A DNA stretch of 11,638 nucleotides from RGIG3009 sp045630765 (GCA_045630765.1 JAZQTM010000051.1:1-11638), one strand, 5' to 3'. Counted from the stretch's first letter, positions 1 through 7,160 are shown. Notes: generated by a model from the sequence alone, not told the origin. Made by a program: numbers and translations.

Positions 1-57
1 TTCACCGGTTGCGGTGAAGGAGTGGCGGCGCACGCGGTTTCCCTTATTGAACGCTGA
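1..57 (+). CDS. C-terminal tail of an unidentified protein (partial)
   Basis: Frame 1 on the + strand is open from the window edge to a TGA at 55-57 and reads FTGCGEGVAAHAVSLIER. The composition (Gly/Ala-rich, ending in an amphipathic segment) looks like a genuine C-terminus, and an imperfect hairpin follows at 69-104. Only 18 residues are visible, so I cannot name the family. Frame 2 is also open, to a TAG at 59-61, but gives a less protein-like, Arg-rich peptide. If real, the gene converges on pyruvate kinase. Confidence 0.35.
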   Translation, partial: FTGCGEGVAAHAVSLIER

Positions 58-68
58 TTAGAATACCC

Positions 69-104
69 AACGCCCCTGCGGCTCGAATGAGCGGCAGGCG
101 CGTT
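69..104. terminator. imperfect hairpin between convergent genes
   Basis: The arms at 69-84 and 89-104 pair at 14 of 16 positions around a GAAT loop. On the + strand TTGCGTTAATATTT follows, a weak U-tract, so it best serves the partial gene ending at 57. It also lies just 3' of the pyruvate kinase stop (110-112) on the minus strand, where no clear U-tract follows. Confidence 0.45.
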
Positions 105-109
105 TTGCG

Positions 110-1540
110 TTAATATTTACTGCCGACGATTTCGACCTTAAGCAGATTGGTACTGCCCGCAGTATCCAGCGGAATCCCCGCCGCGATCACCACGCGGTCA
201 CCGTCTGCCACCACATCGATCTGCTTGGCGCAGTCGATGGCGTGTTGCATCAAATCATCCGAGGTTTGCTGATACCGTGCCAACACCGGGTACACGCCCC
301 AAGAAAGTGCCAACTGATGAAAGGTTTTCTCTATCGGTGTTGCCGCCACGATGGGGACAAGGGGACGGAACTTCGACATCCGCCTTGCCGTCTGTCCGTA
401 TTTGGTGAGCGCCAGTATCGCTTTGGCTTTCATATCGCGCGCGGTGGTACAAGCCGCGTCACATACGGCATTGGTGGTGTCGGTCGTGTCCAAATCGTAG
501 CGAATCCCCTCGTACGCTCCCATTTGGAACGCATCCGTTTCCGCTTGCTCGGCGATCTTTGCCATGACCTTGACCGCCTCGATCGGATATTGCCCCGCCG
601 CCGTTTCTCCCGACAGCATAACCGCCGAGGTCCCGTCAAAGACCGCGTTGGCAACGTCGGTGATTTCGGCGCGGGTAGGCGTGGGTGCCGTCACCATAGA
701 TTCCAGCATTTGCGTGGCGGTAATCACCATTTTCCCCGATTGATAACAGCGATGAATAAACCGCTTTTGCAAACCGGGCAACCGCTCGTATTCGATCTCA
801 ACACCCATATCCCCGCGTGCGATCATAATGCCATCGGCGTGGGCGAGGATCTCGTCAAAGTTCTCGACACCCTCAATGTTTTCGATCTTGGCAATGATGC
901 GTACGGAATGTCCGCCGTGATAATCCAAAAATTTGCGCAGGGCGATCAAATCTTCTTTGTTTCGCGTAAAAGAAGCGGCAACAAAATCCACGTCTTGCTC
1001 GATACCAAACAGCAGATCTTCTTTATCTTGCTCGCTCAAATACGGGATTGCCAGCCGCACGTGCGGCACGTTGATGGATTTGTGGTTACGCAACACCCCG
1101 CCGTACACCACGCGACAATGAATGTCCGATTCCTCTATCGTTTCCACCGTCAAACGGATCTTTCCGTCGTCAATCAGGATCGTATCGCCCGCCTTGACTT
1201 GCCGAGGCAAGGCATCATAAGTGACGGAGGCGGCATGATCCGTTCCCTCAATTGCGCGGGATGTCAGAATAAACGGATCTCCCTCGCGGACGGTCACCGA
1301 ACCATTCTCAAAATTGCGCAGACGGATCTCGGGACCCTTGGTATCCAGAAGAATGGCGACGGGCTGATTCATTTCCCGCCGCAGTTCTTTTACCATATGG
1401 ATGCGTGCTTTGTGATCTTCGTGTGTGTTGTGGGAAAAATTCATACGCGCTACGTTCATACCGCAAGCGATCAGTTGACGTACGGTTTCCTTGTCGGTGG
1501 TTGCCGGTCCCAACGTACAGATGATTTTGGTTTTACGCAT
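110..1540 (-). CDS. pyk: pyruvate kinase
   Basis: Cytosolic glycolytic enzyme converting phosphoenolpyruvate and ADP to pyruvate and ATP. Of 476 residues, it shows the N-terminal CTLGPAT, Arg32 in ARMNFSHN, LDTKGPEIR (65-73) leading into the B domain, the catalytic Lys218 in IIAKIEN, the metal-binding region ARGDMGVE (241-248), ATQMLESM (275-282) and SGETAAGQYP (310-319), then a C-terminal regulatory domain. It ends after that domain, so it lacks the extra PEP-utiliser-like domain found on Bacillus pyruvate kinases. I chose the ATG at 1540: AGGAGG at 1552-1557 is 11 nt upstream of it, but only 2 nt from the in-frame GTG at 1549, which would add Met-Phe-Phe. His102 sits where the K+-dependence Glu/Lys is expected (see findings). 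The gene is single, divergent from the M23 peptidase, with a -10-like TATACT upstream. Confidence 0.97.
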   Translation of the reverse strand: MRKTKIICTLGPATTDKETVRQLIACGMNVARMNFSHNTHEDHKARIHMVKELRREMNQPVAILLDTKGPEIRLRNFENGSVTVREGDPFILTSRAIEGTDHAASVTYDALPRQVKAGDTILIDDGKIRLTVETIEESDIHCRVVYGGVLRNHKSINVPHVRLAIPYLSEQDKEDLLFGIEQDVDFVAASFTRNKEDLIALRKFLDYHGGHSVRIIAKIENIEGVENFDEILAHADGIMIARGDMGVEIEYERLPGLQKRFIHRCYQSGKMVITATQMLESMVTAPTPTRAEITDVANAVFDGTSAVMLSGETAAGQYPIEAVKVMAKIAEQAETDAFQMGAYEGIRYDLDTTDTTNAVCDAACTTARDMKAKAILALTKYGQTARRMSKFRPLVPIVAATPIEKTFHQLALSWGVYPVLARYQQTSDDLMQHAIDCAKQIDVVADGDRVVIAAGIPLDTAGSTNLLKVEIVGSKY

Positions 1541-1571
1541 AAAAAACACATCCTCCTAAAAACGTATGATT

Positions 1572-1577
1572 AGTATA
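1572..1577 (-). promoter_or_regulatory. candidate -10 box for pyk
   Basis: On the minus strand TATACT lies at 1577-1572, which would start transcription about 25 nt before the pyk ATG and just ahead of its ribosome binding site. No convincing -35 box is found at 16-18 nt; that place is a T-rich run. Only the -10 is therefore supported. Confidence 0.4.
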
Positions 1578-1632
1578 CCGCCCTTTTGCAAAAAAAATAG
1601 TGTCACGTCGCTCTAAAAATAATTTGTTTGGT

Positions 1633-1661
1633 GCATAAAGCGACGACAGCGGTGAACACTA
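1633..1661 (+). promoter_or_regulatory. tentative sigma-F-like promoter of the M23 peptidase gene
   Basis: GCATA (1633-1637) and GTGAACACTA (1652-1661) resemble the forespore sigma-F elements GYATA and GGnnAnAnTR; the second matches at five of six defined bases. The 14-nt gap is shorter than the usual 15-16. The position fits a short leader ending in the ribosome binding site at 1674-1679. No good sigma-A promoter is visible for this gene. This is weak evidence, offered because SpoIIQ genes are typically sigma-F controlled. Confidence 0.25.
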
Positions 1662-1686
1662 CCATCAAAGTTAAGGAGGAATGACC

Positions 1687-2418
1687 GTGAAATATTCGGA
1701 TGAATTTGAGAACGAAGAAGAAAAGAAGGGTACTTCGAAAGGGTTTTACGTCGCGCTTGCCGTGTGCTTGGTGGCGATCTGCGGTGTTGCCGTCACCACC
1801 TTTGTCGGGACCTTGCCGACCGATGAACCCGAAACGACGGATACGACCAAGAAGAGTACAACGGCAACGACGTCCGTGCAACAGGTCGTTATTCCCGCAA
1901 CCGATATCAAGGACGATCGCACGACCACCGCGGCGCCCACCGCCACAACCACCGCAACCGAAAAAGCCGACGATCTGTTTGTGTTTCCCGTTTCCAACCG
2001 CGTGTTGCGCGCTTTCAGTAAAAACCACTATTTTTCCGAAACGTTAGGCGAATGGGTGACGCATAACGGCGTGGATTTTGAAGCATCGGAAGGTGATGCG
2101 GTAAAAGCGGCGGCGGATGGTAAAATCACCGCCATCCGTCAGGATGCGCTGTGGGGCGACGTCATCGAGATCACGCACGAAGGCAATCTGATCACGCGCT
2201 ACTGCGGCGTGACGGCTGACGCGATAGCAGAAGGGCAATCCGTACAAGCGGGGGACACGATCGGCAAACTCTCCGCCGTTCCCGCAGAGGTATTGGACGG
2301 GGCACATCTGCATATGGAATTAGTAGTGAACGGAACGTACACCGATCCGCTGACACTTATCAAAGGCCGGACGGTAACGGTGACAACGGCGCCCGCCACC
2401 ACAACGGCAAAAAAATAA
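1687..2418 (+). CDS. membrane-anchored M23 (LytM) metallopeptidase, SpoIIQ-like
   Basis: Predicted zinc peptidase of 243 residues acting on peptidoglycan peptides outside the membrane. The layout is an acidic cytosolic tail (1-17), one transmembrane helix (about 19-40), a Thr-rich linker (42-92), the LytM domain (about 97-225) and a short Thr-rich tail. The zinc ligands look complete: His126 and Asp130 in THNGVD, and His209 in AHLHMEL, with His207 the second HxH histidine. The start is a GTG at 1687, with AAGGAGGA ending 6 nt before it; the ATG at 1681 directly abuts that site and is too close. The single helix and terminal LytM domain resemble SpoIIQ, the forespore protein that pairs with SpoIIIAH. 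Clostridial SpoIIQ keeps these ligands, whereas the Bacillus one is degenerate. A general cell-wall M23 peptidase cannot be excluded. It is followed by a strong hairpin. Confidence 0.85.
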   Translation: MKYSDEFENEEEKKGTSKGFYVALAVCLVAICGVAVTTFVGTLPTDEPETTDTTKKSTTATTSVQQVVIPATDIKDDRTTTAAPTATTTATEKADDLFVFPVSNRVLRAFSKNHYFSETLGEWVTHNGVDFEASEGDAVKAAADGKITAIRQDALWGDVIEITHEGNLITRYCGVTADAIAEGQSVQAGDTIGKLSAVPAEVLDGAHLHMELVVNGTYTDPLTLIKGRTVTVTTAPATTTAKK

Positions 2419-2464
2419 TCCCGCCCTCGGAAATCGCGTAAGCGAGCGGCAAGAAGGGCAAACA

Positions 2465-2504
2465 AAAAGCTGTGCAGGTTATCCTGCACAGCTTTTGTTT
2501 TTTT
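2465..2504. terminator. rho-independent terminator, likely bidirectional
   Basis: A perfect 14-bp stem (2465-2478 with 2483-2496) closes on a TTAT loop and is followed by GTTTTTTT. On the + strand it ends the M23 peptidase gene. Read on the minus strand, the same hairpin is followed by TGTTTG and lies just after the SGNH hydrolase stop (2503-2505), so it probably serves both. Confidence 0.9.
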
Positions 2505-3096
2505 ATATACCGAGTTCCTTTAGGATAGCGTTGGCAACGTGCTCTGCCAAGACCTCGTTCCCCTCGGGTGTGTGATGGAGATTATCCTCACATTTGTAAT
2601 ACCGCTCGTGTTGTTTGCAAACAGCATACAGATCGTTGACGGGGACGTTTTCCTCTTGCATCACTTCGCGTGCGGCATCGTTGAAATTCGATACCAACTC
2701 TTGCTCAAACGAAAACGTAACACCGGTACCGGTGTTATCCGGTCCCACTTCTCTGCCGGGAAGCGGTGTGGTGGTCGCAAAAACGACTTTCGCACCGGCG
2801 GCGCGGGATAACTTGATAATCTTTCGCAACCCGCTCTTGTACTCCTCAAGCGAAATCATGGGCTCACCCAAATACGGCATTAACGTCATATCCCAGTATC
2901 CGCTGTTAAAATGTACCAAATCGAACGTTTTGCCGTGTACGGACAGCAGATTCATCAAGTGTCGAAGATTGTTGTAGACGAACTTACCGTTTTCGCCCTC
3001 AAATACGACGACTTCGCACTTGCCGGCCAGTTTTTCTTTGACGATCGGCGCATACCACGCCTTGATGGAATCGCCGAGTAAAGCTACTTTTTTCAT
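2503..3096 (-). CDS. SGNH/GDSL-family hydrolase
   Basis: Predicted serine esterase or lipase of 197 residues with a flavodoxin-like fold; the substrate is unknown. The block I serine is Ser10 in LLGDSIKAW. Gly37 in GENGKF fits block II, Asn64 in HFNSGYWD fits block III, and the Asp171-His174 pair in CEDNLHHTPEGN fits block V. The four SGNH positions are thus present. There is no signal peptide or membrane helix, so it should act in the cytosol. The start is supported by AGGAGA nine bases upstream of the ATG. It is the second gene of a minus-strand operon: the SDR stop lies 16 nt upstream and almost touches this gene's ribosome binding site, suggesting translational coupling. Relatives include acyl hydrolases and carbohydrate deacetylases; nothing here separates them. 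Confidence 0.85.
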   Translation of the reverse strand: MKKVALLGDSIKAWYAPIVKEKLAGKCEVVVFEGENGKFVYNNLRHLMNLLSVHGKTFDLVHFNSGYWDMTLMPYLGEPMISLEEYKSGLRKIIKLSRAAGAKVVFATTTPLPGREVGPDNTGTGVTFSFEQELVSNFNDAAREVMQEENVPVNDLYAVCKQHERYYKCEDNLHHTPEGNEVLAEHVANAILKELGI

Positions 3097-3112
3097 CAGT
3101 GATACTCTCCTA

Positions 3113-3871
3113 TCAGGTTTTACTAAATTTCATTACCAACGAATGGGGGAGAAGCTTGCACAGTACGCGGTAGAACTTATACAGCAGTCGATTGGTGTAC
3201 CATCTTTTGCCGCGCAGTAATCGTGCGAGCGATTTTTCGGCAACGATTGCGGGATGGCAATAAGGGAGCGTTTCAAAGGTGCGCGACCGACCGACAATGT
3301 CGGCGACCTCGAGGAAATTCGTTGCCATCGGTCCGGGACACACGGTAAGCACCGTGATTCCCCGCGGGCGGAGTTCCTCACCGAGCGATTTGGAAAACGC
3401 GGATACGTACGCTTTGGTAGCGGAATAGACCGTCATACGCGGTGTCGGTGCAAACGAGGCGATCGAACTGACGTTGAGAATGGCGGAGCCCTTCTCCATA
3501 AAGGGGAGCGACAGTACCGTGACAGCTGTCAGAGCGCGGCAGTTGAGATCGACCATAGCGGTTTGTTCGGCGCAGTTTGCCTCGGCAACAAGGCCGAGTT
3601 TTCCGCAACCCGCGTTGTTGATAAGCAGTGCGATCTGCGGCTTTGCCGCTTCCAACTCGCGCTGATAGGTTTCAAAACTGTTCGTGTCCGTCAGATCAAG
3701 CGGCAGGCAACGAATGCGATGCCCCGCAAACCGCGAAGCGAGCATTTCCAATTTTTCAAGACGACGGGCAACCAACCAAATCTCCTCAACGTCAGGCATT
3801 TGGCTGATGACTTGCTTGAGATATTCTTCGCCGAGTCCGCAAGACGCACCCGTGATAACGACCGTTTTCAT
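3113..3871 (-). CDS. short-chain dehydrogenase/reductase (classical SDR)
   Basis: Predicted NAD(P)-dependent oxidoreductase of 252 residues, cytosolic, substrate unknown. It has the classical SDR set: TGASCGLG (7-14) for the cofactor, Asp60 in LDLTD, NNAG (85-88), Asn110, Ser136 in NVSSIAS, and the YSATK catalytic pair Tyr149/Lys153, then CPGPMATNF (178-186). Arg36-Arg37 after the second strand suggests NADP(H) preference. The Lys/Arg-rich and hydrophobic C-terminus (about 219-252) is like that of SDRs that sit on membranes, but it is not a clear transmembrane helix. I chose the ATG at 3871, preceded by AAGGAG at an 8-nt spacing; the longer frame to 3985 runs through the promoter and lacks a ribosome binding site. 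It is the first gene of the operon with the SGNH hydrolase. Confidence 0.92.
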   Translation of the reverse strand: MKTVVITGASCGLGEEYLKQVISQMPDVEEIWLVARRLEKLEMLASRFAGHRIRCLPLDLTDTNSFETYQRELEAAKPQIALLINNAGCGKLGLVAEANCAEQTAMVDLNCRALTAVTVLSLPFMEKGSAILNVSSIASFAPTPRMTVYSATKAYVSAFSKSLGEELRPRGITVLTVCPGPMATNFLEVADIVGRSRTFETLPYCHPAIVAEKSLARLLRGKRWYTNRLLYKFYRVLCKLLPHSLVMKFSKT

Positions 3872-3898
3872 ATCGTCAACTCCTTTATCGTTTTTATC

Positions 3899-3927
3899 AG
3901 TGTAGCACATCTTTCGAAATACCTCAA
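3899..3927 (-). promoter_or_regulatory. sigma-A promoter of the SDR-SGNH operon
   Basis: On the minus strand TTGAGG (3927-3922) and TACACT (3904-3899) are separated by exactly 17 nt, and TGC directly before the -10 makes it an extended -10. Transcription would begin about 20 nt before the SDR gene's ATG. Confidence 0.6.
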
Positions 3928-3977
3928 CAATTTTCTTGCAGAACGTAAAATCGGGTATTCCATTTTGAAAAGAACTA

Positions 3978-3986
3978 TGATACAAT
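3978..3986 (+). promoter_or_regulatory. extended -10 promoter of rlmB
   Basis: TGATACAAT is an extended -10 element. The -35 region is poor (ATTCCA at 3957-3962, about 18 nt upstream). Start of transcription near 3993 would leave a leader of about 29 nt to the ATG at 4022. Confidence 0.5.
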
Positions 3987-4021
3987 AAATCTAATATTGG
4001 GGAATTGTGAGGTTTTATAGT

Positions 4022-4795
4022 ATGCAGCAGCCGATTACCGATGCCGAATCCCCTCGTTTGGAGGAGGATCGCATCATTGGGCGCAACGCCGTATTGGAGG
4101 CGCTTCGTTCCGGCCGTACGCTGGACAGCCTTTGGATCGCCAAGGGTGAGCGTGGCGGCAGCATCGGTCTGATTCGCGGTTTATGCCGCGAGCAGGGGAT
4201 TCCGATAAAAGAAACGGATATCCGCAAACTGACGGCTGTCGGCGGCGCGAACCATCAAGGTGTTATCGCGTTTGCCGCTTGCAAGGAGTATGCCTCACTC
4301 GACGACGTGTTCCGCCGTGCGGAGGAACAAAACGAGCCGTTATTCGTGATCGTGTGTGACGAGCTGGAGGATGCGCATAATTTGGGTGCCATCTTGCGTA
4401 GCGCGGAAGCGGCAGGTTGTCACGGTGTCATCATCCCCAAACGACGCGCCGTGGGGCTCACCGGCACGGTGTATAAGACTTCGGCGGGCGCAGTGGAATA
4501 TATGCCCGTTGTGCGCGTATCCAACCTCACCGAAACACTGAAAACGCTCAAAAAGCGCGGCGTGTGGGTGTACGGTATGGATATGGACGGTGAAACGTGG
4601 TGTCAGACCGATTTTTCGGGCGCCGTCGCTTTGGTGGTCGGCTCGGAGGGGCACGGTATGAGCCGTCTTGTGAAAGAACAATGCGATCAAATCGTGTCGT
4701 TGCCCATGCGCGGCAAGATCAACTCGTTAAATGCATCGGTGGCGTGCGGTATTATGGTGTATGAAGTAGCACGTCAGCGTCTTGGCTTGAAATGA
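4022..4795 (+). CDS. rlmB: 23S rRNA (guanosine-2'-O)-methyltransferase, TrmH/SPOUT family
   Basis: Predicted S-adenosylmethionine-dependent enzyme that 2'-O-methylates a 23S rRNA ribose (G2251 in E. coli for RlmB). Its 257 residues comprise an N-terminal RNA-binding domain (about 16-90, starting IIGRNAVLEAL) and a knotted SPOUT domain. The three SPOUT motifs are clear: Asn120 and Arg126 in AHNLGAILRSAEAAG, Glu209 in VVGSEGHGM, and LPMRGKINSLNASVACG (227-243). I chose the ATG at 4022 because GAGGT lies 8 nt upstream; an in-frame GTG at 4007 would add five residues but leaves almost no leader after the predicted promoter. The stop overlaps an in-frame ATG of the next gene (ATGA). Close paralogues in Firmicutes (YacO, YsgA) share the motifs; the full N-terminal domain and its opening motif favour RlmB/YacO type, but the exact target base is not proven. 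Confidence 0.9.
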   Translation: MQQPITDAESPRLEEDRIIGRNAVLEALRSGRTLDSLWIAKGERGGSIGLIRGLCREQGIPIKETDIRKLTAVGGANHQGVIAFAACKEYASLDDVFRRAEEQNEPLFVIVCDELEDAHNLGAILRSAEAAGCHGVIIPKRRAVGLTGTVYKTSAGAVEYMPVVRVSNLTETLKTLKKRGVWVYGMDMDGETWCQTDFSGAVALVVGSEGHGMSRLVKEQCDQIVSLPMRGKINSLNASVACGIMVYEVARQRLGLK

Positions 4796-4815
4796 CAGAG
4801 GATAGGGTGATTGTG

Positions 4816-7098
4816 ATGAAAAAAGAACAAACCGCACCCCTGCACGAAACGGAAACGGAGCACGTCAACACGACGGAGTTCCCGACGGTAGTGGCGGTGG
4901 AACCGGAATATCGGGAGGAAAAAGCCCCCGTTGCGGCGCACGCCAAGAAAAAACGCGGACTGTTCAGAAGCCGCTCCAAAGCAAAAGCAGAGCCTAAGGA
5001 GCAGGTGGAAGAGCCGTCTGAAATTGTGGAAGATGCCGAGGAAGACGTCAAGGTGTTTTCTGACGACGGCGTGGACGATACCCGCGAAGTATCGGTTTCG
5101 CAAAAAACACGCGTGTTGGATGCCGAAGAAGACGAAAACGAGGATCAAGAATCGGCGGCTCAGATGATGCTGGACGGCTTTGAAAGCGAAGAACAGCTCG
5201 AAGAGGGCAAGGACGAGGCGCTGCGCCGTATCCGCCAGGAGAAGATTCAGGACTTCTCCCAAAAGCGTGAGGAACACGAGCGCGCCGAAGCCGAGCAAGC
5301 GGCAGAACAGACGGAGGAGGGCGAGGTCGTCTATCCCGAAACCCCGTCCGAGCAACCCGAAGCGGAATCGCCGAAGGAGGAACTCACCACCCGCCAGCAG
5401 ATCGGCGCTATGCGTCAAAAACTGCAAACGGCACAGCGCAAAGCCAATGCGTCGCTGTTCGTGACGGGCGTGGCGGAGATCATTCTGTTTTTCATCGCGG
5501 TGCTGTCTTTTGCATCTCCCGCCGTTTCGATGAATCCGATTGCATATTTGATTATCCATTTGGTCTTATTTGCGGTGATGCTGTTTGAAACGCGTTCGCG
5601 CGTGGCGGCAGGTTTCTCTCGCTTGTTTTCCAAAACGGTCACTGCCGAAAGCGGTGTCGCTTTGGCAGCGGTGTTAACGCTGATACACACGGTATTGCAA
5701 TTCTTCAACACGGATGCGGTTGCGGACGGCACCGTACCGATCTTGACCGCTGTTGCGGGCTTGTCGCTGCTGTTGATGCAGATAGCCGACAAACTGGAAG
5801 CGGATCGCATCAGCCGTAACTTTGCTTTGGCGGTAGCACAGGGCGAAAAGTTCACGGCAAAACGTATTGAGGATAGCGGTTTGGCGGAAGAGATCGGACG
5901 TCCTGCCGTCGCGTTGGGTGAACCGCGCGTGACCTATTTTCGTAAAACGGAGTTTTCGTCCGACTACCTCAAAAACGCCGAGGACGCGCAGTGCGCCGGT
6001 GGGTTGATGCGGTGGTATCTCCCGCTCGTAGCAGCCGTTTCCTTGCTTGCTGCGTTGGTGTACCTGATCGTCAACGGTCTTACCGCGTGGTTGCTTGCCG
6101 TTACCTTGTTGTGCGCGATGGTAGCGCTGTCGGCACCGGTACTGGTGTTGTTATCTTTGCGCTTTGCGCTGTCGGCTGCATCGGGCGACTTGCGCAAAAA
6201 GGCGACGGCAGTCGTCGGTTATCGCGCTGTTGAGGAATACGGTTCCTCTCACGCCGTTGCACTGGATGCTATTGATTTATTCCCCGAAACTGCCGTTTTG
6301 CTTCATGGTATCAAGACCTTCTCGGGTACGCGTATTGACGAAGCAATTTTGGATGCCGCTTCGGTTTCCATTCGCGCGGGCGGTCCGCTGTCGCACGTTT
6401 TCCGCCGTATGATCATAAACAAGGTGGATATGCTTCACGAGGTCGACACGTTGGTATATGAGCAGGATATGGGCTTGTCCGGTTGGGTAAGCGGTCGTCG
6501 TGTGTTGATCGGTAACCGCAAACTTCTCGACAACCACGGCATTGACATTCCGTCCAAAGACTATGAAGAACGCTATGCCAAGGACGGCCGCCAGTTGGTG
6601 TATTTGTCTATCGCGGGTGAACTGTCCGCGATGTTCGTCGTCAGTTATATTGCGGATCCCAAGATGAAAAAGATCCTGACGGATCTTACGCATCGTCGCA
6701 TTACGTTGTTGGTGCGCACCTGCGACCCGAACATTACCGAATCCTTGATCGCGTCCACCTTTGGCCTTAACGGCTTCTACGTGGAACTGCTCGGCGCCCC
6801 CGCAGGGCGGTCTTTCGAAGCACTGGTGGACGGCGTATCCGAACAGGAGTCTGCCGGTATCGTGTCCACGGGCGGCGTTGACAGCATGATGGAAGCAATG
6901 GCAAAATGCCGTCGCTTGCGCACCGGTGTACGGTGGTTTACCGCCGTTCAAGCGGTGATCGGTATTCTCGGTGTCGCACTGGCTGCGGGAATGGCGTTCG
7001 CCAGTGGTGTACTCATCCCGCCGCTGTATGCCGTGGAGTTCCTTGCCATCACCTCGCTCGTGTCAGCGGGTGCCGCTTTCCTTGCGGGAAAATCTTAA
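4816..7098 (+). CDS. catalytically degenerate P1B-type ATPase-like membrane protein
   Basis: The function is unknown; 760 residues. Residues 1-205 are highly acidic and charged, probably cytosolic, with a Glu/Lys/Arg helical stretch at about 125-170. Eight hydrophobic helices follow at about 213-233, 239-259, 279-297, 307-324, 399-422, 423-448, 706-731 and 733-758. That is the heavy-metal P-type ATPase plan: a 74-residue loop in the A-domain place and about 257 residues in the P/N place. GLSGWVSGRRVLIGN (553-567) matches the P1B nucleotide-domain signature. Catalytic motifs are lost: DAIDLFP (484-490) for DKTGTLT, SAP for CPC in helix 6, VRTCDPN (633-639) for TGDN, STGGVDS (684-690) for GDGxND, no TGE. 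The frame is intact and codon use ordinary, so it is not a recent pseudogene. The start is uncertain: ATG 4816 follows AGGGTGAT; ATG 4792 overlaps the rlmB stop but lacks a ribosome site. Probably co-transcribed with rlmB. Confidence 0.8.
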   Translation: MKKEQTAPLHETETEHVNTTEFPTVVAVEPEYREEKAPVAAHAKKKRGLFRSRSKAKAEPKEQVEEPSEIVEDAEEDVKVFSDDGVDDTREVSVSQKTRVLDAEEDENEDQESAAQMMLDGFESEEQLEEGKDEALRRIRQEKIQDFSQKREEHERAEAEQAAEQTEEGEVVYPETPSEQPEAESPKEELTTRQQIGAMRQKLQTAQRKANASLFVTGVAEIILFFIAVLSFASPAVSMNPIAYLIIHLVLFAVMLFETRSRVAAGFSRLFSKTVTAESGVALAAVLTLIHTVLQFFNTDAVADGTVPILTAVAGLSLLLMQIADKLEADRISRNFALAVAQGEKFTAKRIEDSGLAEEIGRPAVALGEPRVTYFRKTEFSSDYLKNAEDAQCAGGLMRWYLPLVAAVSLLAALVYLIVNGLTAWLLAVTLLCAMVALSAPVLVLLSLRFALSAASGDLRKKATAVVGYRAVEEYGSSHAVALDAIDLFPETAVLLHGIKTFSGTRIDEAILDAASVSIRAGGPLSHVFRRMIINKVDMLHEVDTLVYEQDMGLSGWVSGRRVLIGNRKLLDNHGIDIPSKDYEERYAKDGRQLVYLSIAGELSAMFVVSYIADPKMKKILTDLTHRRITLLVRTCDPNITESLIASTFGLNGFYVELLGAPAGRSFEALVDGVSEQESAGIVSTGGVDSMMEAMAKCRRLRTGVRWFTAVQAVIGILGVALAAGMAFASGVLIPPLYAVEFLAITSLVSAGAAFLAGKS

Positions 7099-7120
7099 TT
7101 TCCGTCATTTCCAACAAATT

Positions 7121-7154
7121 ATCCCCTCTGCATTTATGCAGAGGGGATTTTTTT
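7121..7154 (+). terminator. rho-independent terminator after the rlmB operon
   Basis: A perfect 12-bp GC-rich stem (7121-7132 with 7137-7148, loop TTTA) is followed by a T run to 7153. It closes the rlmB/ATPase-like transcription unit. Confidence 0.92.
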
Positions 7155-7160
7155 GCGTTT

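Noticed and set aside
242..1573. 443-residue open frame on the + strand opposite pyk
   Set aside because: It is antisense to an unmistakable pyruvate kinase, has no ribosome binding site, and its His/Arg/Gln-rich translation is what the opposite strand of such codons gives. Shadow frame.
3254..3988. 244-residue + strand frame opposite the SDR gene
   Set aside because: Arg/Gly-rich antisense of a gene with complete SDR motifs, and it runs through the divergent promoter region.
4774..5559. 261-residue minus-strand frame rich in Phe and Leu
   Set aside because: It lies opposite the acidic Glu/Lys-rich N-terminus of the ATPase-like gene; Phe/Leu runs are the complement of GAA/GAG/AAG. No ribosome site or family resemblance.
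4816..7098. An active copper/zinc-exporting ATPase
   Set aside because: The general plan fits, but none of CPC, TGE, DKTGT, TGDN or GDGxND is present, so ATP-driven transport is not supported.
4816..7098. A recently inactivated pseudogene
   Set aside because: The reading frame is intact over 760 codons and still carries a preserved nucleotide-domain signature and helices; the motif changes are replacements rather than frameshifts or stops.
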